64,000 nt of DNA from Dyella_B sp035690825 (GTDB lineage Bacteria > Pseudomonadota > Gammaproteobacteria > Xanthomonadales > Rhodanobacteraceae), in NCBI RefSeq assembly GCF_051954575.1, contig NZ_JBQCHP010000085.1, forward strand, positions 62,001-126,000. Direction: 5' to 3'. The stretch's first letter is position 1, and each line of letters begins with the position of its first letter. Positions 41,393 to 50,533 of this stretch are shown here, piece by piece. Under the pieces are notes generated by a model. It did not search any database and was not told where the DNA came from. It saw only the letters and a list, made by a program, of their open reading frames with translations. The position numbers were made by a program, and so were the translations under genes.

Positions 41393-43327
41393 TTACGAAT
41401 CTTCCGACTGCAACAACAACTGCGCCTTCGCCAGCAAATCCCCCATATCGAACGGCTTGATCAACGCCTCCGTCGCGCCGTCCAGCGTGCCGCCTTCCAG
41501 CCAGTCGGTATCGGCGTAACCGGTCATCAGGATCACGCGCAGCGCGGGAAATTGCTTGCGCGCCTGGCGGCACAGCGCATAGCCGTCCATGGTCGGCAGA
41601 TCCACGTCCGACAACAGCAGGTTCCAGGATGAACCGGTTGCGAGCATCGACAAGGCCTGGTCGCCCGACGCCGCTTCGTGGACGTCGCAGCCCAGTTGGC
41701 GCAGGCGTGTCGCCACGGATTGGCGGATCGTTTCGTTGTCTTCCACCACCAATACGCGGAAGCCGCGCAGATCCGGCGCAGGCTTGGTTGCTTTCGGCGG
41801 CAGCGTTTCCAGCGTGGCTTCGTCGCACGGCAGATAGAGCAATACCGACGTTCCCGCGCCCGGCATGCTGCGGATGTCCATCGCGCCGCCGTATTGCGTC
41901 ACGAATCCATACACCATGGAAAGGCCAAGGCCGGTGCCGTGGCCTTCCGGCTTGGTGGTGAAGAACGGCTCTAACGCGCGCCGGCGGATTTCCTCGCTCA
42001 TGCCGGTGCCGTCGTCGGAAACAGTGATCTCCACATATACGCTGTGCGTACGGTCGAGCGCCACCTGCACGCCGCTGTCCTCGGGCGTGCAGGTACGGCA
42101 GGCCATGCTCAGATGTCCATGACCGGCCATGGCGTCGCGCGCATTGACCGCCAGGTTGACCATCGCGCTCTCCAACTGGCCGCTGTCGCAGGCCAGTGGC
42201 GGAAGGTCTTCGGGAAACGATACTTCCAGCGTAATGTCGTCACCCAAGGTGCGGTCGAGCAGCTCGCGCATCGAACTCAATACCTTGGCCACGCACGTGC
42301 ACTGGCTGGATGCGTTTCGCCGCCGCGCCAGCGAAAGCAGGCGTTGCGTGAGCCGCCCGGCGCGCAAGGCGGCGTCCAGCGATACGACCACATGCCGCTT
42401 GGCCTGGCCGACGTGACGGCGATCCAGCGACAGCGAGGCCAGTTCCAGCGAACTGATGATGCCTTGCAGGGCGTTGTTGAAATCGTGCGCGATGCCGCCG
42501 GTGAGGTGGCCGATCGCCTCGATCTTCTGTGCGTGCACGATCTGTTCGCGCGCTTCGCGCAGCCGCCGCTCGGCCAGACGCTGCTGGGCCTGGTCGTGGA
42601 CGATCAAGGCAAAGCCGAGCAGGGAGCCGTCGCTTTCGTGCACGGCTTCGACGATGACTTCGGCCGGAAAGCTTTCGCCGTCGGCGCGCCGGAATTCGCA
42701 TTCGGCGTGTGCGCGGCCGCTCTGGCCGGCCGTGCGCAGCAGTTGGCGGGACAGCTCATTAGTGCGTTGCGGCTCGTGGAAGAAGGTCGAGAACGATCGG
42801 CCGGCCACCGCTTGGGTGGTGTAGCCGGTCATGCGCTGCGCGCCGAGATTCCAGTCGCGCACGTTGCCGCGCACGTCGAGCATGCAGATCGCATAGTCGG
42901 GCACATCGTTCACGAACAGGCGGAACCGCCGCTCGCATTCGCGCAGGTGATCCTGCATGCGTTTGTGCACCTGCAGGTCGCGCATGACCATTGCGAAACC
43001 GTGCACGCTCCCGTCGCCGCTCTTGAGGGCATGCACGGAAACTTCCACGTGGATGCGCTGACCGTGATGATGCGTCAGCCAGGTCTCCAGGCGGGCAGGG
43101 TGATCGCTGCTGATGGCGTTGAGCGCGCTGTCCAGCAACGCGCCGTCGTGCGAATCTGAATACAAGCTTGCGTAATACTTGCCGATCAGCTCTTTCGGAT
43201 CGTGGGTGCTGAACAGCGTCTCTCCAGCCTGGACCGCCGCCACGTAACCGTGGCGGTCCAGGATGAAGACAGCATGGTCGGCGGGCAACGCACGGGGTGG
43301 ACTGTCGTGAAGTAACACTGGCGACAT
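41393..43327 (-). CDS. Hybrid sensor histidine kinase with C-terminal receiver domain
   Basis: The 644-residue cytoplasmic protein has two PAS domains (residues about 18-120 and 135-250), then a HisKA domain with His281 in GGIAHDFNNALQG. An HATPase domain follows (NLAVNARDAM, DDGTGM, GTGLGLSMVYGF), and a receiver domain at the end has phospho-acceptor Asp574. The FNN motif after the histidine marks the NtrB-like class. There is no membrane segment, so it should sense an internal signal, perhaps redox or a ligand bound by PAS. A sigma54-type response regulator follows in the island and could be a partner. Confidence 0.9.
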   Translation of the reverse strand: MSPVLLHDSPPRALPADHAVFILDRHGYVAAVQAGETLFSTHDPKELIGKYYASLYSDSHDGALLDSALNAISSDHPARLETWLTHHHGQRIHVEVSVHALKSGDGSVHGFAMVMRDLQVHKRMQDHLRECERRFRLFVNDVPDYAICMLDVRGNVRDWNLGAQRMTGYTTQAVAGRSFSTFFHEPQRTNELSRQLLRTAGQSGRAHAECEFRRADGESFPAEVIVEAVHESDGSLLGFALIVHDQAQQRLAERRLREAREQIVHAQKIEAIGHLTGGIAHDFNNALQGIISSLELASLSLDRRHVGQAKRHVVVSLDAALRAGRLTQRLLSLARRRNASSQCTCVAKVLSSMRELLDRTLGDDITLEVSFPEDLPPLACDSGQLESAMVNLAVNARDAMAGHGHLSMACRTCTPEDSGVQVALDRTHSVYVEITVSDDGTGMSEEIRRRALEPFFTTKPEGHGTGLGLSMVYGFVTQYGGAMDIRSMPGAGTSVLLYLPCDEATLETLPPKATKPAPDLRGFRVLVVEDNETIRQSVATRLRQLGCDVHEAASGDQALSMLATGSSWNLLLSDVDLPTMDGYALCRQARKQFPALRVILMTGYADTDWLEGGTLDGATEALIKPFDMGDLLAKAQLLLQSEDS

Positions 43328-43844
43328 GGCAGGACTCGGCACGTAAGTTCGGGCGATTCAACCAGCGTCGCCCGGCGTTACCGCGAAGACGCTGCATTTC
43401 ACTCATGCAGCGGCGACGGACACCATGTCTGCACATGGTCGTTGCGCGAGTTACGTGCCTTCGAAGCCCTCGCAACTTCATGGCTGGCGTGCTCGGATAG
43501 CCGCAGAGATCAACGTTTCATATGCAAACGTCTTCTGTTGCAACCCCACCCGACAACATCCGCATCCTCCGGCGCCAGCCCCCTTTTTCCGTTACCGCCG
43601 GTTCAAGATGATCGTTACAACGTAATCGGAGCGTGAAAAATGCGGGAACTTGGGCGATGAAACCCCGCGTTTTTCAGGTACTTTTCACGCGATCGACTGG
43701 TAACGGTTTCGGTAATCCCTTGCATGAGCTTGTGGATGAGTACGTTCGTATGGCCTGCGCGGTGCCTTTTCCTATGGGGCGGCATGCTTGTCTATCCTGG
43801 TGACGGCTGCCGACATCGGGACCACGGCTCAACGGAGATCGAAC
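43328..43844. other. Noncoding gap before the CBS-domain gene
   Basis: 517 bases between the divergent hybrid kinase and CBS genes. Apart from the paired-arm structure at 43631-43690 I see no gene here. It must contain both promoters. Confidence 0.4.
43631..43690 (+). promoter_or_regulatory. Possible RNA switch: one 5' arm with two alternative 3' arms
   Basis: TGAAAAATGCGGG (43634-43646) can pair over 13 positions with CCCGCGTTTTTCA (43664-43676), with one G-U pair. Its 5' part GCGTGAAAA (43631-43639) can instead pair with TTTTCACGC (43682-43690). The two pairings compete for the same 5' arm. The structure is about 155 bases upstream of the CBS gene. Function is inferred only from this geometry. 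Confidence 0.4.
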
Positions 43845-44264
43845 ATGCAAGCAAGCGACATCATGACGCGCAATCCGCGCTGCTGCTCGGCGCGCGACTC
43901 AGTACAAGGCGTAGCCAGGATCATGCGGGAGGCCGACGTTGGCGAAGTTCCGGTGGTCGACGAGCAACAGAACCTGGTCGGCGTGATCACCGACCGCGAC
44001 ATCGTCGTGCGTTGCGTCGCCGAGGGTGAAACGCTGGATGCCTGCCTGGTCGACACCTACATGACCGCGCCAGCCGTATCGCTGCCCGAAGACGCCAGCG
44101 TGGAAGACATCGCCAATGCAATGGCGAAGGAAGCCGTGCGACGCATTCCCATCACCGACAAGGACGGCAAGCTGTGCGGCATCGTGGCGCAGGCGGACCT
44201 CGAACATTCCGCCGCGCGCTCGCAGAAAGAAAAAGTGTCGCAACGCGTATCGACGCCTCATTGA
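43845..44264 (+). CDS. CBS-domain protein
   Basis: The 139-residue protein consists of two CBS motifs in tandem (residues about 3-60 and 68-125): DIMTRNPRCC, VGVITDRDIVVR, then YMTAPAVSLPEDASVED, LCGIVAQADL. Paired CBS motifs bind adenosine nucleotides. Stand-alone forms like this (Hrp1/YrbH type) are common in stress regulons. The C-terminal tail is hydrophilic. ATG 43845 is the nearest to the first CBS motif. Confidence 0.9.
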   Translation: MQASDIMTRNPRCCSARDSVQGVARIMREADVGEVPVVDEQQNLVGVITDRDIVVRCVAEGETLDACLVDTYMTAPAVSLPEDASVEDIANAMAKEAVRRIPITDKDGKLCGIVAQADLEHSAARSQKEKVSQRVSTPH

Positions 44265-44279
44265 GTGCATGCATCCATC

Positions 44280-44543
44280 ATGAAGGCATTGATCGAAGCG
44301 CTTCCCACTTTCCCGATTCTGGTCAACCCGCAGCCGGCGCCGCCGCCGGACCCGGTGAAACCACCGAGCCCCGCGCCATCGTTGCCCGACCAGGGGCTGC
44401 CGGTACCACAACCGAGCCGCCCGCCGATGCGCGAACCCAATGCCGATCCACCGCCGATCGATGATCCAAAGCCGCCGCCGAGTTGGCGGCCGGTGGCCTG
44501 GTGTGGTGTGCGCGAAGTTGCGTGGGGTGCGCGGTACGCGTGA
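44280..44543 (+). CDS. Short proline-rich protein, unknown
   Basis: This 87-residue frame begins just after the CBS gene. Its centre is about half proline (PQPAPPPDPVKPPSPAPSLP). There is no recognised family and no clear ribosome binding site. It may be a small hypothetical protein or a chance frame in GC-rich DNA. Confidence 0.35.
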   Translation: MKALIEALPTFPILVNPQPAPPPDPVKPPSPAPSLPDQGLPVPQPSRPPMREPNADPPPIDDPKPPPSWRPVAWCGVREVAWGARYA

Positions 44544-44574
44544 TCTTTTCAGATCACTTGACCGGTACTGCATT

Positions 44575-44657
44575 ACCTCACCGTCATTCCGGCGAAGGCC
44601 GGAATCCATGCTTCGTCGTGGCGATAGATTCCGGCCTTCGCCGGAATGACGGTGAGG
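44575..44657. repeat. CCGGCGAAGGCCGG palindromic element, copy 4 (short)
   Basis: CTCACCGTCATTCCGGCGAA with GGCCGGAATCC at the left and the inverse at the right, ending CCGGAATGACGGTGAG. The core is only about 20 bases (ATGCTTCGTCGTGGCGATAG). It lies between the proline-rich frame and the 3' end of the sigma54 regulator. Confidence 0.85.
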
Positions 44658-44697
44658 GAGGTTGCGAATTGCACGCATTGTTCAAGCCGCCGGCTAC

Positions 44698-46035
44698 CTA
44701 CGCACTCCGCCCCTCACCCCGCCACCGCATCAACTTGTTGTAGATCGTCTTCACACTAATTCCAAGCATCCGCGCCGCGCGCGTCTTGTCGTTGCCGCAT
44801 TGGCGCAGCGCCTGCTCGATCGCCATGCGTTCAATGTTTTCCAGCGTCTGGCCGGTGAAGGCAGGAAAGGAGCGTTCGCCATGCAGCGCGCGGCGCATGC
44901 CTATTTCCCGGGCAAGATCGATGCGGTCGTTGTCCGCCATCAGGTAGGCGCGCTGCACGATGTGCTGCAGTTCGCGCACATTGCCTGGCCACGCGTAGGC
45001 CTGGATGCATTGGAGCGATGCGTCGGTCAACACGCATTGCGTGCCGTACTTGTCGTTCAAGCGATCGAGAAAACGCATGGCCAGCCATACCGCGTCATCG
45101 TCACGGTCACGCAGCGGCGGCAGCGCGATAGGGAAATCGCACAGACGGTAATAGACGTCGTTACGTAGCTGTCCGTCGCAAACGGCCAGCCATGGGTCGC
45201 GATTGCAGGCGGCGATCACCCGCACGTCCAGCACGTGCGGGTCTTGCGCGCCCAGCCGCGTGACGGTTCCGGTTTCCAGCGCGCGCAGCAGATAGGTTTG
45301 CAGCGGTGGCGGCATTTCGGTGAATTCGTCCAGGAACAGCGTGCCGTGCTGGGCCTGTTCGAAGAAGCCGCTGTGATCGCGCACCGCGCCGGTGAAGCTG
45401 CCGCGCTCATGTCCGAACAGCAGGCTGCCGAGCAGGTCCGGCGGGATCGCACCGCAATTGACGGCAACGAAACGTCCGCGGCGGCCGCTCAGTGCATGCA
45501 GGGCTTCGGCCGCCAGCTCCTTGCCAGTGCCGCTTTCGCCATGCAGCAACACGGTGTTGCCGGTGGGCGCGATGCGGCGGATCAGCTTGAACACCCGTCG
45601 CATGCAAGGCGATGCGCCGATCATGCCGCCGCATTCGTCCATTTCGCGCGCCTGGCGCAGACCCGCGCGCCGCGCCGCGCGATCGAACAGCGCATTCAGG
45701 CGCGCGTCGTCCACGGGTTTCACCATGTAATCGTCGATGCGCAGCCGGATCGCCTGAATGGCCGTATCCATGTCAGGGCGTCCGGTGACCACCACCACGT
45801 CGCCATCGCGCGTGTCGCCCAGATGATCGATCAGCTCCAGGCCGCTGCCATCGGGCAGCGACAAATCGACCATCATCAGATCCAGCGGGCGTTCCTGCGC
45901 GATGACCATCGAAGCGTCGTGCACGGTGGATGCGGTCATCACCTCGAAGCCTTTCGCTTCGGCCTGGGCGCCGGTGCCGTGGACGAATGCAGGATCATCG
46001 TCGACCAGCAGAACGGACGGAGCGTTGCCGCGCAT
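44698..46035 (-). CDS. Sigma54-dependent response regulator (NtrC family)
   Basis: The 445-residue protein has a receiver domain (Asp57 phospho-acceptor in VDLSLPDG) and an AAA+ sigma54-activation domain with Walker A GESGTGKE (166-173) and the sigma54 loop as GSFTGA (212-217), a variant of GAFTGA. The C-terminal Fis-type HTH ends in ISVKTIYNKLMRW. It activates sigma54 promoters after phosphorylation. The signal and cognate kinase are not known; the hybrid kinase at 41393 is a candidate. Confidence 0.93.
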   Translation of the reverse strand: MRGNAPSVLLVDDDPAFVHGTGAQAEAKGFEVMTASTVHDASMVIAQERPLDLMMVDLSLPDGSGLELIDHLGDTRDGDVVVVTGRPDMDTAIQAIRLRIDDYMVKPVDDARLNALFDRAARRAGLRQAREMDECGGMIGASPCMRRVFKLIRRIAPTGNTVLLHGESGTGKELAAEALHALSGRRGRFVAVNCGAIPPDLLGSLLFGHERGSFTGAVRDHSGFFEQAQHGTLFLDEFTEMPPPLQTYLLRALETGTVTRLGAQDPHVLDVRVIAACNRDPWLAVCDGQLRNDVYYRLCDFPIALPPLRDRDDDAVWLAMRFLDRLNDKYGTQCVLTDASLQCIQAYAWPGNVRELQHIVQRAYLMADNDRIDLAREIGMRRALHGERSFPAFTGQTLENIERMAIEQALRQCGNDKTRAARMLGISVKTIYNKLMRWRGEGRSA

Positions 46036-46117
46036 GGAAAACCTCGACTGCCTGCGGATACGCCGGAAAGGATCAGGATGCGCGGAGCGAAGTGGAGGGC
46101 TCGTGGAAAGGTGGCCG

Positions 46118-46687
46118 CTACATCGGCGGCAGCGGCGCTGCGGCCATCGCCGCGCGCGGCTCCAGTTCTACGGCCATCTTCAGGTGCAGGTCGAGCGTGG
46201 GCAGGGTGGCTTCGGCCAGGTGTCGTATTTCGGCGTTGCCACTGCCGGCGGCGGCGGTGAACAGGTCGATCGCCTTGCGATGGTCCTGCACGATCACTTC
46301 GTCATAGGCCTGGTCGAACGCGCCGCCGCGCAGCGTGCGCAGCTGTTGCGTCTTTTGCTTCACTTCCTGGCCCGGTTCGGCCGACACGTTCACGCGGTAA
46401 CGCCACGCCAGGCTGGCTAGCTTGCGGTTGACCTGGACCTGATCGTCCACGATGCGCTTGGCCATGTATTGCACCGAGGCGGCGGACGAGATTTTCAAGG
46501 CCAGCTGGCTCAGCGCAACTTCCGCGGCGGACACCGTCACGGCCTGGCGCAGGAAGCGCCGGTCTTCCTTGCTGATGCTGCCGTGGGTGCGAGCAGGGTG
46601 GTTGGCGCTGGCTTTGAGCTGGTAATAAATCACCAGCGCGATGAGGGCAAGAATGCCGGCAAGTAACGTAGTCTGCGTCAGGTCCAT
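46118..46687 (-). CDS. DUF4142-like ferritin-fold membrane-anchored protein
   Basis: The 189-residue protein has one N-terminal membrane helix (residues about 6-24) and then a four-helix domain. Features include DRRFLRQAVTVSAAEVALSQ and YDEVIVQDHRKAIDLFTAAA, as in DUF4142 proteins. These are predicted ferritin-like bundles, usually exported, frequent in stress loci. Its start overlaps the last ten bases of the KGG gene, so the two are co-translated. Confidence 0.82.
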   Translation of the reverse strand: MDLTQTTLLAGILALIALVIYYQLKASANHPARTHGSISKEDRRFLRQAVTVSAAEVALSQLALKISSAASVQYMAKRIVDDQVQVNRKLASLAWRYRVNVSAEPGQEVKQKTQQLRTLRGGAFDQAYDEVIVQDHRKAIDLFTAAAGSGNAEIRHLAEATLPTLDLHLKMAVELEPRAAMAAAPLPPM

Positions 46688-46941
46688 GCTTCTTCGGATG
46701 GTTCGGACGTGCCGTCGCGCGTGCTGCCGCGACGGCCGAGCTCGGCCATGTGCTTGCGGTTGCGACTGATCTGGCTGCCGCCTTTCTGGCCGGCCTTGCG
46801 TGCTTCTTCGGGCGTGAAGCGATGCGCACGCCCTCTGGCATGCGCGATGCGGCCGCCCAGGCTGGCCACTTCCCGGCGACGCTGCTCATCCATGGCGGCA
46901 AACCCCCGGGGCGTAACGCTGGCTTCGTCGTGATCGGACAT
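46678..46941 (-). CDS. KGG-motif stress protein (GsiB/Con-10 type)
   Basis: The 87-residue hydrophilic protein has the consensus RGFAAMDEQRRREVASLGG near the N-terminus and FTPEEARKAGQKGGSQISRN later. This RGFASMD-type start with KGG repeats is typical of proteobacterial general-stress proteins. It overlaps the downstream DUF4142 gene by ten bases. ATG 46941 was chosen as the nearest to the consensus. Confidence 0.88.
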   Translation of the reverse strand: MSDHDEASVTPRGFAAMDEQRRREVASLGGRIAHARGRAHRFTPEEARKAGQKGGSQISRNRKHMAELGRRGSTRDGTSEPSEEAWT

Positions 46942-47127
46942 GACAACACTCGTTAAGCGCATTTGGCAGGTGCATGAAGTGTTCAACCTGCGGCCTGCGA
47001 AGCGCGTGAACGTATGGCAAAGGGGAGGTGAACGCCAAAGCGTGCATGACGCGCGCAGGTCGCGATGAAATCCTGGAAAAATCCACGCGCATGCATGGCA
47101 ATGACGAAATCTCATCGTGGCCGATAA

Positions 47128-47754
47128 CTAAACGCGACCAAAATGGCGCGATTCAAATAGCGAGCCGGTGCGTCCGGTCATGCTGCTTTTCAGCGGACGC
47201 GTGGTTTTCGTCGTCAGTTGCTGACGGCGCACGAGGCCGAGCACTACGTCTTCATAAGCTTGCTGCAGTGTTGAGCGCTGCTCGCGGTGTTGCAGGCAGG
47301 CTTGTTGGAAGTGCGCCACGAAGCGTTGCAGCTCGGCATCCTTCATCAAGGCCAGCAGCAGGCCCCACGACATTTCGTTGAACTGCTCCACCGCAAGCAG
47401 CGCCTGCATCGAGGGCAGCACGGGAATGCCCGCATCGCTCACCTGCTGCTGCGCGGCCTGCATCATGATGAGGAAGGGGCCGCTCCCTTGTTCCTGCCGT
47501 TCGATATCCGGCTTGTCGCCGAGCACGTCCAGCGCTTGCATCAGCAGGTGGACGTGCTCGGTCATGGTTTCGCAAAAAGGTTCAAACCGGGACAGGTCCA
47601 GGGCGCGGATGACCGGGTCCTTGTTGCTGCGGCATTTTTCGATGAAGCACTCGTACATGCGTATGCTGCTGCGTTCGTACGCCATGCGCACGGCAAGCAG
47701 ATCGGTCAGCGACACGTGTTCGCCGGTGCTACGGGTGGAGAGTTCTTCGGTCAT
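47128..47754 (-). CDS. Helical-bundle protein of unknown function (ferritin-like)
   Basis: The 208-residue all-helical protein has LTDLLAVRMAYERSSIRMYE near the N-terminus, an FCETMTEHVHLLMQALDVLG helix with Glu/His residues and a LLAVEQFNEMSWGLLLALM helix. The Glu/His spacing suggests a ferritin-like metal site, but I cannot name a family. It is flanked by KGG and other stress genes, which suggests the same regulon. Confidence 0.6.
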   Translation of the reverse strand: MTEELSTRSTGEHVSLTDLLAVRMAYERSSIRMYECFIEKCRSNKDPVIRALDLSRFEPFCETMTEHVHLLMQALDVLGDKPDIERQEQGSGPFLIMMQAAQQQVSDAGIPVLPSMQALLAVEQFNEMSWGLLLALMKDAELQRFVAHFQQACLQHREQRSTLQQAYEDVVLGLVRRQQLTTKTTRPLKSSMTGRTGSLFESRHFGRV

Positions 47755-48050
47755 GTTGGATGTACCTTTTTTGAGGTAAGGGGCATGTAGCGCGATGCAA
47801 CGCCTGGCAGGCGAACGCACAATGCGTCTGCGTAAAGCCTAGCGCACGATGCGCGGTGTGCATGTCCACGCGACCTTAAAAACAGCGGGAAAACGCAGGC
47901 AAGCAGGCGTATGCGCGTACTCGAAACAAGCCTGTCACGGACGCGAAAAACCATTCACGGACATCTCAAATCCGTTTGACTACTCACTGTCTAGACTGGC
48001 AACCGTTCGTCGTAGAGACGGACGTTTTGTTCCTCACTGGAGTCAAGTTC

Positions 48051-48248
48051 ATGACAACCGAAAAAAGCAACCGCGGATTCGCTTCGATGGATGAATCCAA
48101 GCAGCGCAAGATCGCCAGCAAAGGCGGGAAGGCTGGCGGTGGTGATCATGCCACGCACGAGCAACATGTGCAGGCCGGTCGGCAGAGCAGTGGCGGAACC
48201 CACGAGCAGCACGTGAAAGCCGGCCAGCAGAGCCACAAGAACACATGA
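48051..48248 (+). CDS. Small KGG-motif stress protein
   Basis: The 65-residue hydrophilic protein opens with NRGFASMDESKQRKIASKGG, the classic consensus, then GGDHATHEQHVQAGRQS and a similar second unit. It is Gly/His/Gln-rich and predicted to be disordered. It is the third KGG gene of the island. The ATG at 48051 follows the spacer ACTGGAGTC. Confidence 0.88.
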   Translation: MTTEKSNRGFASMDESKQRKIASKGGKAGGGDHATHEQHVQAGRQSSGGTHEQHVKAGQQSHKNT

Positions 48249-48299
48249 TGTGTTTGGGAATCTAGGAGTCCCGCTGTAGGCCATGGACGTGCTGAAGAA

Positions 48300-48330
48300 G
48301 AGAGCCCGGCAGAGGATGTGCCGGGCTCTC
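48300..48330 (+). terminator. Stem-loop after the KGG gene
   Basis: GAGAGCCCGGCA (48300-48311) pairs perfectly with TGCCGGGCTCTC (48319-48330) across a seven-base loop. No T-tract follows on the plus strand. It is probably an RNA-stabilising or factor-assisted 3' structure for the KGG transcript. Confidence 0.5.
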
Positions 48331-48343
48331 GGCGTATGCGCAT

Positions 48344-48388
48344 GAGCCCCTCTCCCGCCCGAACCCTCTCCCGGAAGGAGAGGGGCTC
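48344..48388. repeat. Short GAGCCCCTCTCC inverted repeat
   Basis: GAGCCCCTCTCC (48344-48355) is matched by GGAGAGGGGCTC (48377-48388). It resembles the CCCTCCCCT family but is much shorter. It lies between the KGG gene and the BON gene on the opposite strand. Confidence 0.7.
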
Positions 48389-48446
48389 ACTCAGGCAATT
48401 ATTTGCAAGTCAGTGCGTCAGGCGCCAATGGAACAGAAAACCAACC

Positions 48447-49337
48447 TCACCCATTCCGCGACAACCCCCCGCTGCCTTCGCCCTCCTCGCTCCACGCATC
48501 GCCGCGGCTTACACGCAGGCGGTTTTCGACATCCTTCACGCCGCTGATGTGTTCCGCGCAATCCTCGGCGCGGTGTTTCATCTGCCGTTCCGGCACTTGT
48601 CCCTGCAGGGTAACCACGCCGGATTCCACCGTGACCTGGATCGCGCTGGCATCGACGTGCGGGTCGTCGGTAAGGCGGTCGCAGACGTCTTCGCGGATGC
48701 GTTCGTCCGAACGTATGTAGCCGCTGGGGCCGCGGCCGTAATAGGCGCCGCCGCGTTCACCTGCATGACCCCAGCTTTCCTCGCCCCAACCCGACGCACC
48801 GTAGTCGCCGGGATAGTTTTCGTGGCCGCGTTCCGGATGGCGATAGGTCGAGCCGAAGGTGGGACCGTACATCGAGCCGTAGCCGCGTTCGCCGGGCTGG
48901 AAATTCAGCGTGCTTTGTTCCAGATCTTCGCCACGCCAGCCATAGCGCCCATGCCCGGCCGGACTGATGCGCTCGGCGCCGCGCTGGCGCCATGCTTCGT
49001 CCGGTGAATAGCCTTCCCAGCTCTCCTGAAAGCGCTGGCCATAGCGCGGGTTTTCATAGCTTTGCCGGTCGCCATACCCTTGCGCGTATTCGTTGCGGTC
49101 GTAGTCGAGGTGGCGGCCATAGTCGTAATCCTGCTCGCCGCGCTGTGTCGCGCCACCGTAGTGGGACAGCCAGCGCGCGGTCTGGGCGTCATTCCAGTTG
49201 GATGTGCGGTCCTCGTAGCGACTGTCTTCGTAGCGCGACGGATTGTCGCGCGAAGCGCGCCCGGCCTGATAACGCTCCGAGACGTCGAAGCGCGAAGGCG
49301 GGCGATGGTGCCGTTGCTGGGAGTAGTCGCGATTCAT
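48447..49337 (-). CDS. BON-domain protein with Tyr/Arg-rich N-terminal region
   Basis: The 296-residue protein starts with a long low-complexity region rich in Arg, Tyr, Gly and Asp (residues about 1-205, e.g. DYGRHLDYDRNEY). It ends with a BON domain (RIREDVCDRLTDDPHVDASA, ESGVVTLQGQVPER, ISGVKDVENRLRV). The plan equals that of the protein at 38874. BON domains are linked to membrane or osmotic stress. ATG 49337 follows AAAAAAGGAGCC. Confidence 0.85.
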   Translation of the reverse strand: MNRDYSQQRHHRPPSRFDVSERYQAGRASRDNPSRYEDSRYEDRTSNWNDAQTARWLSHYGGATQRGEQDYDYGRHLDYDRNEYAQGYGDRQSYENPRYGQRFQESWEGYSPDEAWRQRGAERISPAGHGRYGWRGEDLEQSTLNFQPGERGYGSMYGPTFGSTYRHPERGHENYPGDYGASGWGEESWGHAGERGGAYYGRGPSGYIRSDERIREDVCDRLTDDPHVDASAIQVTVESGVVTLQGQVPERQMKHRAEDCAEHISGVKDVENRLRVSRGDAWSEEGEGSGGLSRNG

Positions 49338-49615
49338 GGATGGCTCCTTTTTTCGGTTGGAGGAAACACGCCTGTTGCGGGCGAGGGTTCGCAACATCCA
49401 TGCCACGCCGCGAGCGCGCGTGGCGGGCGCCGCGGCGCATCGGCAGGAAACAATTGCCGGGATGCGCCGGAAAATCTTTCCGCTGCGGCGCATCGATGTC
49501 GCATGCAGTGCATCGTGAACGACAACCGGTTCACCCGGCCATGTCGCCTCCACAACGGCGGCCTGCCTATCTTGTTGGCTCGCATTCCATCATGAACCCG
49601 TAAGGAGCACACACC

Positions 49616-50152
49616 ATGGCCGTCAAATCGTTGGAGGAACTCTTCGTGCACGAGCTTTCGGACATCTATAGCGCCGAGAAGCAGTTGACTCGTGCCTTGC
49701 CGAAGCTGGCGCGCGCATCCTCCGAGCCGCAATTGAAGCAGGCCTTCGAAAGCCACCTGGAGGAAACGAACGGTCAGGTCGAGCGGATCGACAAAATCGT
49801 CGAGCAATTGGACCTCCGCCTGAAACGCATCAAATGCGCGGCGATGGAAGGCCTGGTGGAAGAGGGCAAGGAGATCATCGATGCGGTGGAAGAAGGCACC
49901 TTGCGCGACGCCGCCCTGATCGCCGGCGCACAGAAGGTGGAGCACTACGAAATCGCCGCGTACGGCACCCTGGCCGCGCTGGCGAAGGAGCTTGGCTATG
50001 ACGAGGTGCTGCCGTTGATCCTGGACACCTTGAAGGAAGAGAAGAGTGCGGGCGAGAAGCTCAGCAAACTGGCCGAGCAGCGCGTAAACAAGAGCGCGGC
50101 GGGCCGTCGCGCGTCGGCGGAAAGCGAAAGCGGGCGCGAAGTACGCCACTGA
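49616..50152 (+). CDS. DUF892 ferritin-like protein (YciE/YciF family)
   Basis: The 178-residue protein has the typical start SLEELFVHELSDIYSAEKQL, a helical bundle with Glu/His pairs (SHLEETNGQVERI, QKVEHYEIAAYGTL) and a basic C-terminal tail. YciE/YciF proteins are stress-induced and form dimetal four-helix bundles. The gene opens a same-strand run of three small stress genes ending at 50992. Confidence 0.92.
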   Translation: MAVKSLEELFVHELSDIYSAEKQLTRALPKLARASSEPQLKQAFESHLEETNGQVERIDKIVEQLDLRLKRIKCAAMEGLVEEGKEIIDAVEEGTLRDAALIAGAQKVEHYEIAAYGTLAALAKELGYDEVLPLILDTLKEEKSAGEKLSKLAEQRVNKSAAGRRASAESESGREVRH

Positions 50153-50296
50153 CCATGCGCGAGCAAGCGTGAAAATGGCGGCGCCGCCCGCATGCGGGAC
50201 GGTTGCCGCGATGAGCAAAAAAAGCATGCAGCGGCACAGACGCTTGCTTCACTTTCGAAAGTGGATATTTCGCCGCATCAGTAATGGAGGCGAGCC

Positions 50297-50497
50297 ATGA
50301 CGATCCTATCCGAGCAGCGCGTACGGCATCTCGAACGGCTATGCGGCCAGCTGCTTGCGCAGAACCATCGATTGATCGAGCGCAATGCGAAACTGGTGAT
50401 GGAGATCCGCGCACTGAACAGTGAAGGCCGCGTGACGCTGCCGCTGAGCAACGTAGCGCGCATTCCGCAGTCGCCGCGGCTGCATTCGGTTCGCTGA
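50297..50497 (+). CDS. Small coiled-coil protein, unknown
   Basis: The 66-residue protein has a predicted coiled coil over residues 5-43 (heptads of Leu and Arg/Glu: LERLCGQLLAQNHRLIERN) and a short polar tail. GGAGG seven bases before the ATG supports real translation. It lies between the DUF892 and DUF2383 genes. No family is recognised. Confidence 0.55.
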   Translation: MTILSEQRVRHLERLCGQLLAQNHRLIERNAKLVMEIRALNSEGRVTLPLSNVARIPQSPRLHSVR

Positions 50498-50533
50498 AGC
50501 GCTGCGAGCTGCGACCATCCGAGGGCAACCGGT

